From: an uncultured Lachnospiraceae bacterium
GTDB taxonomy: Bacteria > Bacillota > Clostridia > Lachnospirales > Lachnospiraceae
Assembly: GCA_944384025.1 (NCBI GenBank)
Contig: CALWRS010000007.1
Location: forward strand, 1 to 64,000
DNA: 64,000 nt
Direction: 5' to 3'
Shown: piece by piece, positions 53,966 through 62,413 of the stretch
Layout: each line of letters begins with the position of its first letter
Position numbering within the stretch: the first letter of the stretch is position 1
Position numbers and translations under genes: made by a program
The notes under the pieces: generated by a model
Databases searched by the model: none
Told to the model about the DNA's origin: nothing
The model's input: the letters and a program-made list of their open reading frames with translations, nothing else

Positions 53966-54853
53966 ATGAAATATGGAGCTTTGGAGGCCGGCGGAACCAA
54001 AATGGTTTGCGCAGTTCTTACGGAAGACGGCGTCGTGGAAGAAAAAGTAAGAATCCCAACGTGGGGCCCGCAGGAAACGATGCAGGAGGTTGCGGCATGG
54101 TTTCAAGGAAAAGACATTGCCGGGCTTGGCGTGGCGGCGTTTGGACCGATTGTTCTTGACGAAGCCTCCGCGCGCTTTGGAACTCTTTTAGAGACGACAA
54201 AGACGGCGTGGAGATATTACGATTTGCTTGCGCAACTGCGGCCGCTTGGCATTCCGATTGCATTAGATACGGATGTAAACGGTGCGTGCCTTGGCGAAGT
54301 GGTCTACGGCTGTGCGAGAGGGCTCTCGAACGTATTGTACTTGACGGTTGGAACCGGAATTGGCGCCGGACTTGTTATTCACGGGAAAACCGTGCAGGGA
54401 ATGCTGCATCCGGAGGCGGGACATGTCCGCGTTCAAAGGCGCGAAGGGGATACGCTGCAAAGCGTTTGCGCATACCACGAAAATTGCGTGGAAGGACTGG
54501 CAAGCGGCACGGCGATTCGAGCGCGCTACGGCGCAGATGCCGAATGCCTTACAGACCGCGACGACGTTTGGGAGTTGGAGGCAGATTATCTGGCACAGGC
54601 GATTGCCGGATACATATGTGTGCTCTCGCCCCAAAAGATTGTGCTTGGCGGCGGCGTGATGCACCAAAAGAAACTGTTTCCTTTGATTCGGGAAAAAGTG
54701 CACGCTTATTTAAACGGCTATCTGGTTACCGAGGAGCTTCAAAATATGGAACGCTACATCTGTCCGCCGTCTTTAGGAGACAATCAGGGAATCCTTGGTT
54801 GTCTCGCGCTGATTCGCTCGGCTACAGACGGAAAAATACGGAGGGAAAAATGA
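53966..54853 (+). CDS. ROK-family sugar kinase (fructokinase-like)
   Basis: 295 aa. ATP-binding EAGGTKMVCAV (about 7-17), catalytic Asp in ALDTDVNGACLGE, LTVGTGIGAGLVIHG, and the zinc segment HPEAGHVRVQRREGDT followed by CAYHENCVEGLASG. The spacing matches GmuE/ScrK-like fructo- or mannokinases. With beta-mannosidase upstream and manA elsewhere, mannose or fructose phosphorylation is plausible. Its stop overlaps the next ATG. Confidence 0.85.
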   Translation: MKYGALEAGGTKMVCAVLTEDGVVEEKVRIPTWGPQETMQEVAAWFQGKDIAGLGVAAFGPIVLDEASARFGTLLETTKTAWRYYDLLAQLRPLGIPIALDTDVNGACLGEVVYGCARGLSNVLYLTVGTGIGAGLVIHGKTVQGMLHPEAGHVRVQRREGDTLQSVCAYHENCVEGLASGTAIRARYGADAECLTDRDDVWELEADYLAQAIAGYICVLSPQKIVLGGGVMHQKKLFPLIREKVHAYLNGYLVTEELQNMERYICPPSLGDNQGILGCLALIRSATDGKIRREK

Positions 54854-55632
54854 TTTACGATTTTCATGCACATATTTATCCGGAAAAAATAGCGGCGCGA
54901 GCCGTGGAAGGCGTCGGACATTTCTACCAGCTTCCGATGGCGGCCGATGGCACGGCGGAAACGCTTTTACGCCTTGGCAAGCCTGCAGGGATTACAAACT
55001 ACATCGTACATTCGGTTGCGACCGGCGCAAAGCAGGTAAGAAGTGTAAACGACTTTATTTCAGAGGAAATGGAGAAATATCCAGAGGAATTGATTGGCTT
55101 TGGAACGCTGCACCCAGACTATGAAGATTTGCTGGGAGAGCTGGAGAGGATAGAACAGCTTGGACTTCGCGGACTAAAACTGCATCCGGATTCGCAGCAG
55201 TTTTTTGTAGACGACAAGCGGATGTATCCGGTATATGACTATTTGCAGGGCCGGCTTCCATTACTTGTCCATTGCGGGGATTATCGTTTTGACTACGACC
55301 ATCCAAGACGCGTCCGAAAGATTTTGGACGATTTCCCGCGGTTGGAGTTAATCGCCGCGCACTTTGGCGGCTGGTCGGTTTTTGATGTAGCGGTCGAGTA
55401 CCTTCAAGATAAAAACTGCTACATGGATTGCAGCAGTTCGATCATGTTTATTGGGAAGCGTCGGGCGTTAGAGCTTATACGCCTCTACGGTTCGCACCGA
55501 CTTGTCTTTGGGTCGGATTATCCTATGTGGAATCCGGCGTTAGAGCTGTCGGTGCTCGAGGGCTTAGGGTTGACGGCACAGGAGTTAGACGACATGCTCT
55601 ACCGAAACGCGGAGCGGATTCTTAAAAAATAG
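54850..55632 (+). CDS. TIM-barrel amidohydrolase
   Basis: 260-aa metal hydrolase of the amidohydrolase_2/TatD-like type: YDFHAHIYPEK (HxH), LKLHPDSQQF, LVHCGDY, AAHFGGWSV and FGSDYPMW (final Asp). Substrate not predictable; members include decarboxylases and lactonases. ATG 54850 overlaps the ROK stop (ATGA) and follows GAGGG, which rules out the much longer frame upstream. Confidence 0.8.
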   Translation: MIYDFHAHIYPEKIAARAVEGVGHFYQLPMAADGTAETLLRLGKPAGITNYIVHSVATGAKQVRSVNDFISEEMEKYPEELIGFGTLHPDYEDLLGELERIEQLGLRGLKLHPDSQQFFVDDKRMYPVYDYLQGRLPLLVHCGDYRFDYDHPRRVRKILDDFPRLELIAAHFGGWSVFDVAVEYLQDKNCYMDCSSSIMFIGKRRALELIRLYGSHRLVFGSDYPMWNPALELSVLEGLGLTAQELDDMLYRNAERILKK

Positions 55633-55641
55633 CTTGTATAC

Positions 55642-55719
55642 CAGATGGGAGATGACCCCCGCCTCTATAGGCGGTGGGTAACAAATTTGTATCAGCGGCG
55701 GGTGTCAATCCCCCATCTG
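55642..55719. repeat. dispersed structured repeat, copy B (complete)
   Basis: Homologous to 41129-41198, but complete. Outer arms CAGATGGG (55642-55649) and CCCATCTG (55712-55719) pair, as do GACCCCCGCC and GGCGGGTGTC; a competing CCGCC-TCTATA-GGCGG hairpin lies within, plus the palindrome ACAAATTTGT. Directly after the amidohydrolase stop. A structured RNA, terminator-type element or small non-autonomous mobile repeat are all possible. Confidence 0.7.
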
Positions 55720-55743
55720 CTATACGCTCCGCGAGGATGCGCA

Positions 55744-55813
55744 GGGATTCGGATAGGAATTATGTCGGCAAAAGCCGACCCGAATCCCGCGCCAAGACTC
55801 GCGAGCGAGTCTT
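55744..55813. repeat. nested hairpins between convergent genes
   Basis: GGGATTCGG (55744-55752) pairs with CCGAATCCC (55780-55788), enclosing GTCGGC-AAAA-GCCGAC; then AAGACTCG (55794-55801) pairs with CGAGTCTT (55806-55813). They lie between the amidohydrolase and the convergent topoisomerase gene, 3 bases from its stop, and probably end transcription from either side. Confidence 0.6.
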
Positions 55814-55816
55814 GAA

Positions 55817-58063
55817 TTACAGCGCCGCGTTTTGTCCCTTCGCGCCGCGCTTTCGGTTGCGGACTTTTCGTGCGCTGTATTCTTTTCCTTCAAAGGAGAA
55901 TGTTTCCGCTTTGTCGCTTACGGCAGTTGCGTAAGCAACGGAATCATTTTTTTCAAGAGCAATGGCTTTTACGCCCTTGCTCGTTTTTTTCAGTTCCGGC
56001 ACTTCTTCCAGTGCAAAGCCAAGAGAGAGCCCTTTTTCCGTTAGTAAAATGACCTTTCGGTGTCCGGAGAGCACTTCGGCAGCGCTTAGTGCGCTAATGC
56101 CGCAAAGTGTGTCGCCCGGTTCCAGTTTTGTAGTTGTAATAACTGTTCTACTCGTGTCGAATTCTATGCCGGAAACTTGCTTGATTAATCCGTTTTTGGT
56201 GACGAACAAAAGCTGCGACTCAAAAAGCTGTTCAAAAGGAATGTAGAGCAAAATGTTTTCCTGTCCGACTTTTGTGAGCGTCTGAAGAAGCGTGCCTTTT
56301 TCGCGGACGCGTGTGCGCGGGATAGCGGCGACCTTTAGCTGATGCAAATTGCCCTCGGCAGTAAAAAGGCAAAGACGGTCGTTGGATTTCATGCGTACAA
56401 TATGAGAAAACTCGCGAAGTGTCTCTTCTTGGGTCTTCTGGTAAGTCGAAGCGTCAATCGCTTTCGTATAACCGAAGCGGTCGATAAGAACATATAAATC
56501 CTCGATTTTTTCCTCTACGATATATTCTTTAGCGTTCAAGTCGGTAATGACCGTCTTTCTCGCTTGCGCGAACCGATCGCGGAACACAAGAAGCTGCTGC
56601 TCAATCACCTTATACAGTTCGCTCTTTTTCCCGAGAATTTTTTCGTACTGCTTAATTTTTTTAACGAGGTCGTCGTTTTCTTCGTGCAGCCGCAAAATTT
56701 CAAGCCCAATCAGCTTGCTTAGCTGCATCGACAAAATAGCGTCCGCCTGTCGCTCGGTGAAATCAAAGGTAGCGGCAATTTTCGAAGCTTCCGGCGTTTT
56801 AAACCGAATGTCGGTAATATCGCCGCACATTAGGCAAGTACGAGCCTGCCGGATAGAGGTAGAGCCGCGCAGCACTTCGATAATCACGTCAATTACGTCT
56901 ACCGCACGAATCAAACCGCCGACAATTTCTAACCGCGCCTGCGCCTTAGCAAGCAGGTGCCGGTATTCTTTTGTATAAAGCTCCTCCTGAAAGTCAATAA
57001 ACTCCTGAAGTAGGGTCTTTAGCGTAAAGAGCATCGGCTGCTTATTCTTAACAGCAAGGAAATTCGCGCTGTAAGTATCTTCCATGGCCGTTTTTTTGTA
57101 CAGACCGTTTAAAAGATTTTCCGGATCGCGGTCCTTCTTAACTTCGATTACAATGCGGATGCCCTCTTTGGAAGACTCGTCGCGAATATCGCTGATTTCG
57201 TCGAAGACTTTATCGCGCATTACGTTCACAAGCGATTCTACAAGGCGCGACTTACTTCCGGCAACGGTAAAAGGGATTTCCGTGATAACGATGTTCTTTC
57301 TTCCATACTCACCGTTTTCGATTTCCGCTTTTGCGCGAATACGGATGCGTCCTTCTCCGGTGTCATAAAGCGTTCGCAAATCGCTTGCGTTAATGACGGT
57401 GCCGCCGGTTGGAAAATCCGGACCAGGGATAAGCGCCATCAGCTCGTTGGTGCTAAGATACGGGTCGTGCATCAGAGCGATTGCTCCGTCGATTACTTCG
57501 ACCGGGTTATGCGGCGGAATGTTGGTCGCCATACCAACGGCGATACCGGTCGTTCCGTTAATCAAAAGGTTCGGCAGCATAGCGGGCAATACAGTCGGCT
57601 CTTTTTCGCTGTCGTCGAAGTTCGGAATAAACTCTACCAGACCGTCATCCAGATGCTCTAGTAACGTCATAGCGCCTTCGGAGAGCCTGGCCTCGGTGTA
57701 GCGCATGGCGGCCGCGCCGTCGCCGTCAATAGAGCCAAAGTTTCCGTGCCCGTCTACAAGCGGAATCGACAGCGAATAGTCTTCTGTCATGTGCACAAGA
57801 GCGTCGTAAATGGACGAGTCGCCGTGCGGGTGAAATTTACCCATAGTGTCGCCGACAATACGCGCGCTTTTACGGTGCGGCTTTTTCGGAGCGAGGTTTA
57901 ATTCGCTCATCGCGTAGAGAATGCGTCTTTGAACCGGTTTTAACCCGTCGCGCACGTCCGGCAGCGCTCTTGCGATAATTACGCTGACCGAGTAATCCCG
58001 GTAGGAGGTTCGCATTTCCTCGGAAAAATCCAATTGAATAATGTCGTTTCGTTCCTGTTTCAA
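55817..58063 (-). CDS. parC: type IIA topoisomerase subunit A (GyrA/ParC-like)
   Basis: 748-aa DNA-cleaving subunit. Residues about 30-120 contain the winged helix with the quinolone-site motif [13 protein letters not shown] (Ser and Asp both present) and the catalytic Tyr in [11 protein letters not shown]; the coiled coil lies at about 350-470 and a beta-pinwheel C-terminal domain follows. The GyrA box (QRRGGKG-type) is absent; only RKRGAKGQ at the extreme end recalls it, so topoisomerase IV-like activity is more likely. 15 bases downstream of its partner gene. Confidence 0.85.
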   Translation of the reverse strand: MKQERNDIIQLDFSEEMRTSYRDYSVSVIIARALPDVRDGLKPVQRRILYAMSELNLAPKKPHRKSARIVGDTMGKFHPHGDSSIYDALVHMTEDYSLSIPLVDGHGNFGSIDGDGAAAMRYTEARLSEGAMTLLEHLDDGLVEFIPNFDDSEKEPTVLPAMLPNLLINGTTGIAVGMATNIPPHNPVEVIDGAIALMHDPYLSTNELMALIPGPDFPTGGTVINASDLRTLYDTGEGRIRIRAKAEIENGEYGRKNIVITEIPFTVAGSKSRLVESLVNVMRDKVFDEISDIRDESSKEGIRIVIEVKKDRDPENLLNGLYKKTAMEDTYSANFLAVKNKQPMLFTLKTLLQEFIDFQEELYTKEYRHLLAKAQARLEIVGGLIRAVDVIDVIIEVLRGSTSIRQARTCLMCGDITDIRFKTPEASKIAATFDFTERQADAILSMQLSKLIGLEILRLHEENDDLVKKIKQYEKILGKKSELYKVIEQQLLVFRDRFAQARKTVITDLNAKEYIVEEKIEDLYVLIDRFGYTKAIDASTYQKTQEETLREFSHIVRMKSNDRLCLFTAEGNLHQLKVAAIPRTRVREKGTLLQTLTKVGQENILLYIPFEQLFESQLLFVTKNGLIKQVSGIEFDTSRTVITTTKLEPGDTLCGISALSAAEVLSGHRKVILLTEKGLSLGFALEEVPELKKTSKGVKAIALEKNDSVAYATAVSDKAETFSFEGKEYSARKVRNRKRGAKGQNAAL

Positions 58064-58078
58064 AACCGTTCTCCTTGC

Positions 58079-60022
58079 TTATACAATATCGAGATTTGCG
58101 TATTGCGCCTCTTCCATGATAAACGCCCGCCGGGGTGGTACGTTAGCGCCCATTAGCAGGGAAGTGACTTCGTCGGCCTCCACGGTGTCGGAAATTTGCA
58201 CTTGCGCCAAAACGCGCGACTGCGGGTCAAGCGTCGTCTCCCAAAGCTGGCCGGCATCCATTTCTCCAAGTCCCTTGTAGCGCTGTAAGCTGACAATCCG
58301 GCTTTTGCCTTCCTGTTCCCGGCGGAATTTCTCAAGCTCGTAGTCGTTCATCAAATAAACGCTTTCTTTTTTCTTGCTCTTTTTTCCGGTCGATTCGTAT
58401 TCCACTTTGTATAGCGGCGGGAGACCACGGTAAATCTTGCCTTCCATAATCAGCTCCGGCATAAAGCGGTAAAAGAAAGTGAGCAGCAGCGTACTGATGT
58501 GAGCGCCGTCAACGTCCGCATCGGTCAGGATAATGATCTTATCGTAACGCAGCTTTTTAATGTCGAACTCGTCCCCAATCCCGCAGCCAAATGCGGCAAT
58601 CATGGACTTTATTTCGTTGTTTTGCAAAATCTTTTCAAGCGTCGCTTTTTCTACGTTTAGAATTTTTCCGCGCAGCGGAAGAACAGCCTGCGTCTTGCGG
58701 TTTCGCGCGGTTTTTACCGTACCGCCTGCGGAATCGCCCTCGACAAGAAACACTTCGCACTCGGAAGGCTTTTTCGAGGAACATGCGGCGAGTTTACTTT
58801 TTGTATCGACGTCGTTTAGCTGTTTTAAAACAGCCGTGCGCGCTTTATCGCTTGCTTTTCGGGCATGATAAGAGCGCAGCGAATTATCGAGAATCTTTTT
58901 AAGGATTTCTACGTTTTTATCAAAGTAGCGCGTCGCCTCGGCGGCAAAAATTTCGTCTACCGCCACTTTGGCGTCGGTGTTTCCAAGCTTCGTCTTTGTC
59001 TGTCCTTCAAACTGCGGGTCAGGGTGCTTGATGGAGATAATGGCGAGGATTCCGTTTCGGATATCTTTCCCGTCAAAATTTTCGTCCTTGTCCTTTAAAA
59101 CGCCCAGCTCGCGCGCATAAGAATTCATCACGCGCGTCAGCGCTGTTTTAAAGCCCGTTACGAGCGTTCCTCCGTCTACAACGTTAATGCGGTTGCAATA
59201 AGCGTTAATTTGCTCGGTATAGGAGGTTGTGTATTGAAAAGCAACTTCTACTTCGATATCGCCCTTGGTGCCCTCCAGATAAATTGGCTCCGCGTGCAAA
59301 GGCGTTTCTTCGCGGGTTAGGTAGGAGACAAAGCTTTTAATGCCGTTTTCTTCAAAGTACGTGCGTTCTTCTGCGGTGTGCTCATCTAGAAACGTAACGG
59401 TCAGTCCCTTATTCAGGTAGGCAATTTCCTGAAGACGTTTGCAAATGGTCTCCGCCTTAAATTCGACGGTTTCAAAAATTTCCGGATCTGGATAAAACGT
59501 AACTTTTGTGCCGGTGTCGGATTTTTTGCAGGAGCCAACAACCGGAAGCATTCCGTCTACCAGCTTTGTGACCGGCTTGCCGCCGTCTTTGTATTCGTCG
59601 CGGTAAATAGAGCCGCCTTTTTTAACTTCAACAATCATCTTGCGGGAGAGGGCGTTTACTACCGATGCGCCAACGCCGTGCAGACCGCCGGAAACTTTAT
59701 AAGCGGTATTTCCGAACTTTCCGCCCGCGTGAAGAATCGTGTAAACGACGCGCTCCGTCGGAATTTTTTTCGTAGGATGGATATCTACCGGCACGCCGCG
59801 TCCGTGGTCGGTAATCGTAATGCCGCCGTCTTTATGCAAGACGATGTTAATCTCGCTGCAGTATCCGGCCAGATGTTCGTCGATGCCGTTATCTAGTATT
59901 TCCCAGATTAAGTGATGCAGTCCGCGCGTTCCTGTAGAACCGATGTACATACCGGGACGTTTGCGAACGGCCTCCAGCCCTTCAAGCACTACGATTTGAC
60001 TGCCGTTGTATTCTGCTGCCAT
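58079..60022 (-). CDS. parE: type IIA topoisomerase subunit B (GyrB/ParE-like)
   Basis: 647-aa ATPase subunit. GHKL motifs: EILDNGIDEHLAGYC, DHGRGVPVDIHPTKKIP, GGLHGVGASVVNAL; transducer segment with QTKTKLGN; Toprim with EVFLVEGDSAGG and LTDADVDGAHI; C-terminal RYKGLGEMDAGQLWETT. After EGDSAGG the usual SAKQGRDR is replaced by TVKTARNRKTQ, an atypical sequence at a DNA-contacting site. ATG 60022 follows GGAGG. Confidence 0.85.
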   Translation of the reverse strand: MAAEYNGSQIVVLEGLEAVRKRPGMYIGSTGTRGLHHLIWEILDNGIDEHLAGYCSEINIVLHKDGGITITDHGRGVPVDIHPTKKIPTERVVYTILHAGGKFGNTAYKVSGGLHGVGASVVNALSRKMIVEVKKGGSIYRDEYKDGGKPVTKLVDGMLPVVGSCKKSDTGTKVTFYPDPEIFETVEFKAETICKRLQEIAYLNKGLTVTFLDEHTAEERTYFEENGIKSFVSYLTREETPLHAEPIYLEGTKGDIEVEVAFQYTTSYTEQINAYCNRINVVDGGTLVTGFKTALTRVMNSYARELGVLKDKDENFDGKDIRNGILAIISIKHPDPQFEGQTKTKLGNTDAKVAVDEIFAAEATRYFDKNVEILKKILDNSLRSYHARKASDKARTAVLKQLNDVDTKSKLAACSSKKPSECEVFLVEGDSAGGTVKTARNRKTQAVLPLRGKILNVEKATLEKILQNNEIKSMIAAFGCGIGDEFDIKKLRYDKIIILTDADVDGAHISTLLLTFFYRFMPELIMEGKIYRGLPPLYKVEYESTGKKSKKKESVYLMNDYELEKFRREQEGKSRIVSLQRYKGLGEMDAGQLWETTLDPQSRVLAQVQISDTVEADEVTSLLMGANVPPRRAFIMEEAQYANLDIV

Positions 60023-60100
60023 GATTACCTCCGCTGCAAAGCTGTGTTGATTTTCCTGTTTTCTCTCTGAAATACAGGATGTGGTAGATATAACATAGGA

Positions 60101-60129
60101 ATTTTACCAGATTTTGAGGCGGGAGGCAA
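60101..60129 (-). promoter_or_regulatory. promoter of the topoisomerase pair
   Basis: On the minus strand TTGCCT (60129-60124), 17 bases, TAAAAT (60106-60101) preceded by TGG (extended -10), about 80 bases before the subunit B start. Confidence 0.55.
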
Positions 60130-60357
60130 GTCCTTTCCAAGAGGAGCCAGCAAAACCGCCGAAAACCGGGCAATTTTTTGGTGCAATTTTTTATGAAAAA
60201 ACGCCGCAATCGAATAAATTTTCGCTGCTGCCTGTACAGAATGCCGCAAATTTCTTAGTCGTTTAGTGAATCGTACAGAGTGGAAAAATCTGCTATACTT
60301 TTTCCAGAATCTGATCTGAGTTTTTCTGTTTTTCATTTCTGTTTTCACTTCTGCGTG

Positions 60358-60379
60358 CGGCTGCTTTGGCAGCCGCATA
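60358..60379. repeat. 9-bp hairpin in divergent interval
   Basis: TGCGGCTGC (60358-60366) and GCAGCCGCA (60371-60379), loop TTTG, just upstream of the glycosyltransferase promoter. The rest of 60023-60486 (divergent region) holds two promoters and no gene. Operator or terminator relic; no T-run. Confidence 0.4.
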
Positions 60380-60392
60380 TCTGTTTCCGGCA

Positions 60393-60421
60393 TTGACAAT
60401 GATAGGGGTATCGTTTAGAAT
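60393..60421 (+). promoter_or_regulatory. promoter of the glycosyltransferase-lipid kinase pair
   Basis: Consensus TTGACA (60393-60398), 17 bases, TAGAAT (60416-60421), 66 bases before the start codon. Confidence 0.75.
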
Positions 60422-60486
60422 GAATCTGCGTGCGAAAACATGCGGATTTTTTATGAGCGGTTGGCCGCTCGGAAAAGAGGATTCTT

Positions 60487-61473
60487 ATGAAAAAAGAATG
60501 CTTGTCTGTGATTGTACCATGTTATAACGAGGAAGAAGTTCTTTCGTCTTTTTACAAGGAAATGTGCCGCGTAAGCGAGCAGTTTCCAAAGGAGTTAGAA
60601 ATAGAACTTCTGTTTATTGACGACGGCTCGCGGGACCGCACACTGCCAATATTAAAGGAACTTGCAGAAGCGGATTCCAGAGTTCATTATATTTCCTTTT
60701 CCCGCAATTTCGGAAAAGAAGCGGGGATTTATGCCGGATTGCAAAATGCGATCGGGGATTATGCGGTCGTTATGGATGCCGACTTGCAGCACCCGCCGGA
60801 ATATCTTCCGGAAATGTATCGCACGCTTGCTGGAGGAGAATACGACTGCGTTGCTATGCGCCGGGTTGACCGTACGGGCGAGGGAAAAGCACGTTCCTTT
60901 TTCTCCCGCTGTTTTTACAAGCTGAACAAGAAGATTTCCGGTATCGACATTGTGCAAGGCGCAACGGACTATCGCATGATGACAAGGCAGGTTGTGGACG
61001 CAGTACTCTCTATCAGCGAGTATAACCGTTTTACGAAAGGCATTTTCGCATGGGTCGGCTTTCGAACGAAGTGGATTGGCTACCATAACGTGCAGCGAAC
61101 GGCAGGGACAAGCAAATGGTCTTTTTCCAGTCTGCTGCGGTACTCGCTTGACGGTATTACGGCGTTTTCTACCGTTCCGTTAGCAATTTCTTCGCTCTTG
61201 GGCGTTTTGTTTTGCATTTTAGCGTTCCTTATGATGTTTGTTGTCCTCGTAAAGACGATTGTCTGGGGAGATCCGGTAGCGGGATATCCTACGCTGATTA
61301 CGGTAATTCTTTTTATCGGCGGGCTTCAGCTGCTGATGATAGGCATTCTGGGACAGTATTTTTCCAAGGCCTATCTAGAGATCAAGCATCGTCCGATTTA
61401 TATTGCAAAAGAGCGCCGTTTGGCAAAACCTGCGAAGGAAAAACAAAATGAAAATACATCTCATAGTGAATGA
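60487..61473 (+). CDS. GtrB/DPM1-like family 2 glycosyltransferase
   Basis: 328 aa. The GT-A domain (about 1-220) has VPCYNEEE, LFIDDGSRDRT, MDADLQHPPE and the QxxRW-type region; two membrane helices follow (about 235-260 and 275-300). The GtrB/polyprenyl-phosphate mannose synthase architecture transfers a sugar to undecaprenyl phosphate on the inner membrane face for envelope glycosylation. GAGG then TTCTT precede ATG. Overlaps the next gene by 26 bases. Confidence 0.88.
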   Translation: MKKECLSVIVPCYNEEEVLSSFYKEMCRVSEQFPKELEIELLFIDDGSRDRTLPILKELAEADSRVHYISFSRNFGKEAGIYAGLQNAIGDYAVVMDADLQHPPEYLPEMYRTLAGGEYDCVAMRRVDRTGEGKARSFFSRCFYKLNKKISGIDIVQGATDYRMMTRQVVDAVLSISEYNRFTKGIFAWVGFRTKWIGYHNVQRTAGTSKWSFSSLLRYSLDGITAFSTVPLAISSLLGVLFCILAFLMMFVVLVKTIVWGDPVAGYPTLITVILFIGGLQLLMIGILGQYFSKAYLEIKHRPIYIAKERRLAKPAKEKQNENTSHSE

Positions 61474-62413
61474 AAATGCGCGCATTGGCGCAAGGCAAAG
61501 TCTTTTGCAGCTGCTGGAGACGAAGATGTCGGAGGCGGGCGTAGAGTACGAAATCCACAAAACAAAGCGCGAAGGCGATGCGAAGCGCCTTGCGCGGGAG
61601 CTAAGCTTGTCGCCGGAGAAAAAGACGATTTGGGTAGTCGGAGGAGACGGAACCTTAAACGAAGCGCTTAGTGGCCTTGTGTTAAAGGAGACGCTTTGCT
61701 TTGGCGTAGTTCCGGCAGGCTCCGGAAACGATTTTGCGCGGGGCATGGGACTTCCTAAGAAAACGGAAGCTGCCATAGAGCTTCTTCTAAAAACAAAAAA
61801 GACGCGGTTTTTTGACGTTGGCAGGGTGGAGCTTTTGGACGTCCCGAGCACAGCGTTTAGTTTTGCGGGCAGCTGCGGCTGCGGATACGACGCCGAGGTG
61901 TGTCACGCTGTTAATCAGACGCCTCTTAAAAGATGGTTAAACCGGCTGCACGCCGGAAAATTAAGCTACCTCGTTACGGCTGTTTTGCAAGTATTCCGGA
62001 ACCCGAGGTTTTCTATGACTTTGATTGCCAATGGAATTTCCCGCTCGTTTCAGGATGTTATTTTCGTCTGCTTTATGATACATCCCTACGAAGGGGGAGG
62101 GCTGCGTATGGCGCCGTCGGCAAATCCGGTTGACGGCAAACTCTCGCTCGTTATTGCGCACGGAATTTCCAGGTTTCGCGTTTTAACGCTTTTGCCTACG
62201 CTGTTAAAGGGAACGCATATCAAGCATGACGGTGTTGTGGCTTTTGAAAGCGCGGAAGTCGAGCTGATTGCCGACCGCGCGGTATATGTGCACACGGACG
62301 GGGAAGTTGCGTGCCAGAGCAGGCATTTTCGCGTTGGCTGCCTTACAGAGCGTCTTCAGATGCCGGATACGACCAAAAGTCTGCAAGCAGACGAGGAAGC
62401 GACGAAAGAGTAA
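61448..62413 (+). CDS. diacylglycerol/lipid kinase (DagK-like)
   Basis: 321-aa kinase with the DAGK catalytic fold: VVGGDGTLNEALSG (about 63-76) and VPAGSGNDFARGMGLP (about 95-110), then the C-terminal lipid-binding sandwich with GGGLRMAPSANPVDG. Such enzymes phosphorylate diacylglycerol or related lipids. ATG 61448 has AAGGA 8 bases upstream inside the glycosyltransferase gene, so both are co-translated. Its 3' end overlaps the convergent helicase gene by 71 bases. Confidence 0.85.
   Translation: MKIHLIVNENARIGARQSLLQLLETKMSEAGVEYEIHKTKREGDAKRLARELSLSPEKKTIWVVGGDGTLNEALSGLVLKETLCFGVVPAGSGNDFARGMGLPKKTEAAIELLLKTKKTRFFDVGRVELLDVPSTAFSFAGSCGCGYDAEVCHAVNQTPLKRWLNRLHAGKLSYLVTAVLQVFRNPRFSMTLIANGISRSFQDVIFVCFMIHPYEGGGLRMAPSANPVDGKLSLVIAHGISRFRVLTLLPTLLKGTHIKHDGVVAFESAEVELIADRAVYVHTDGEVACQSRHFRVGCLTERLQMPDTTKSLQADEEATKE

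Noticed and set aside
54208..54849. Long in-frame extension upstream of the amidohydrolase
   Set aside because: It overlaps the ROK kinase in another frame and reads as Arg-rich shadow sequence; ATG 54850 has its own site.
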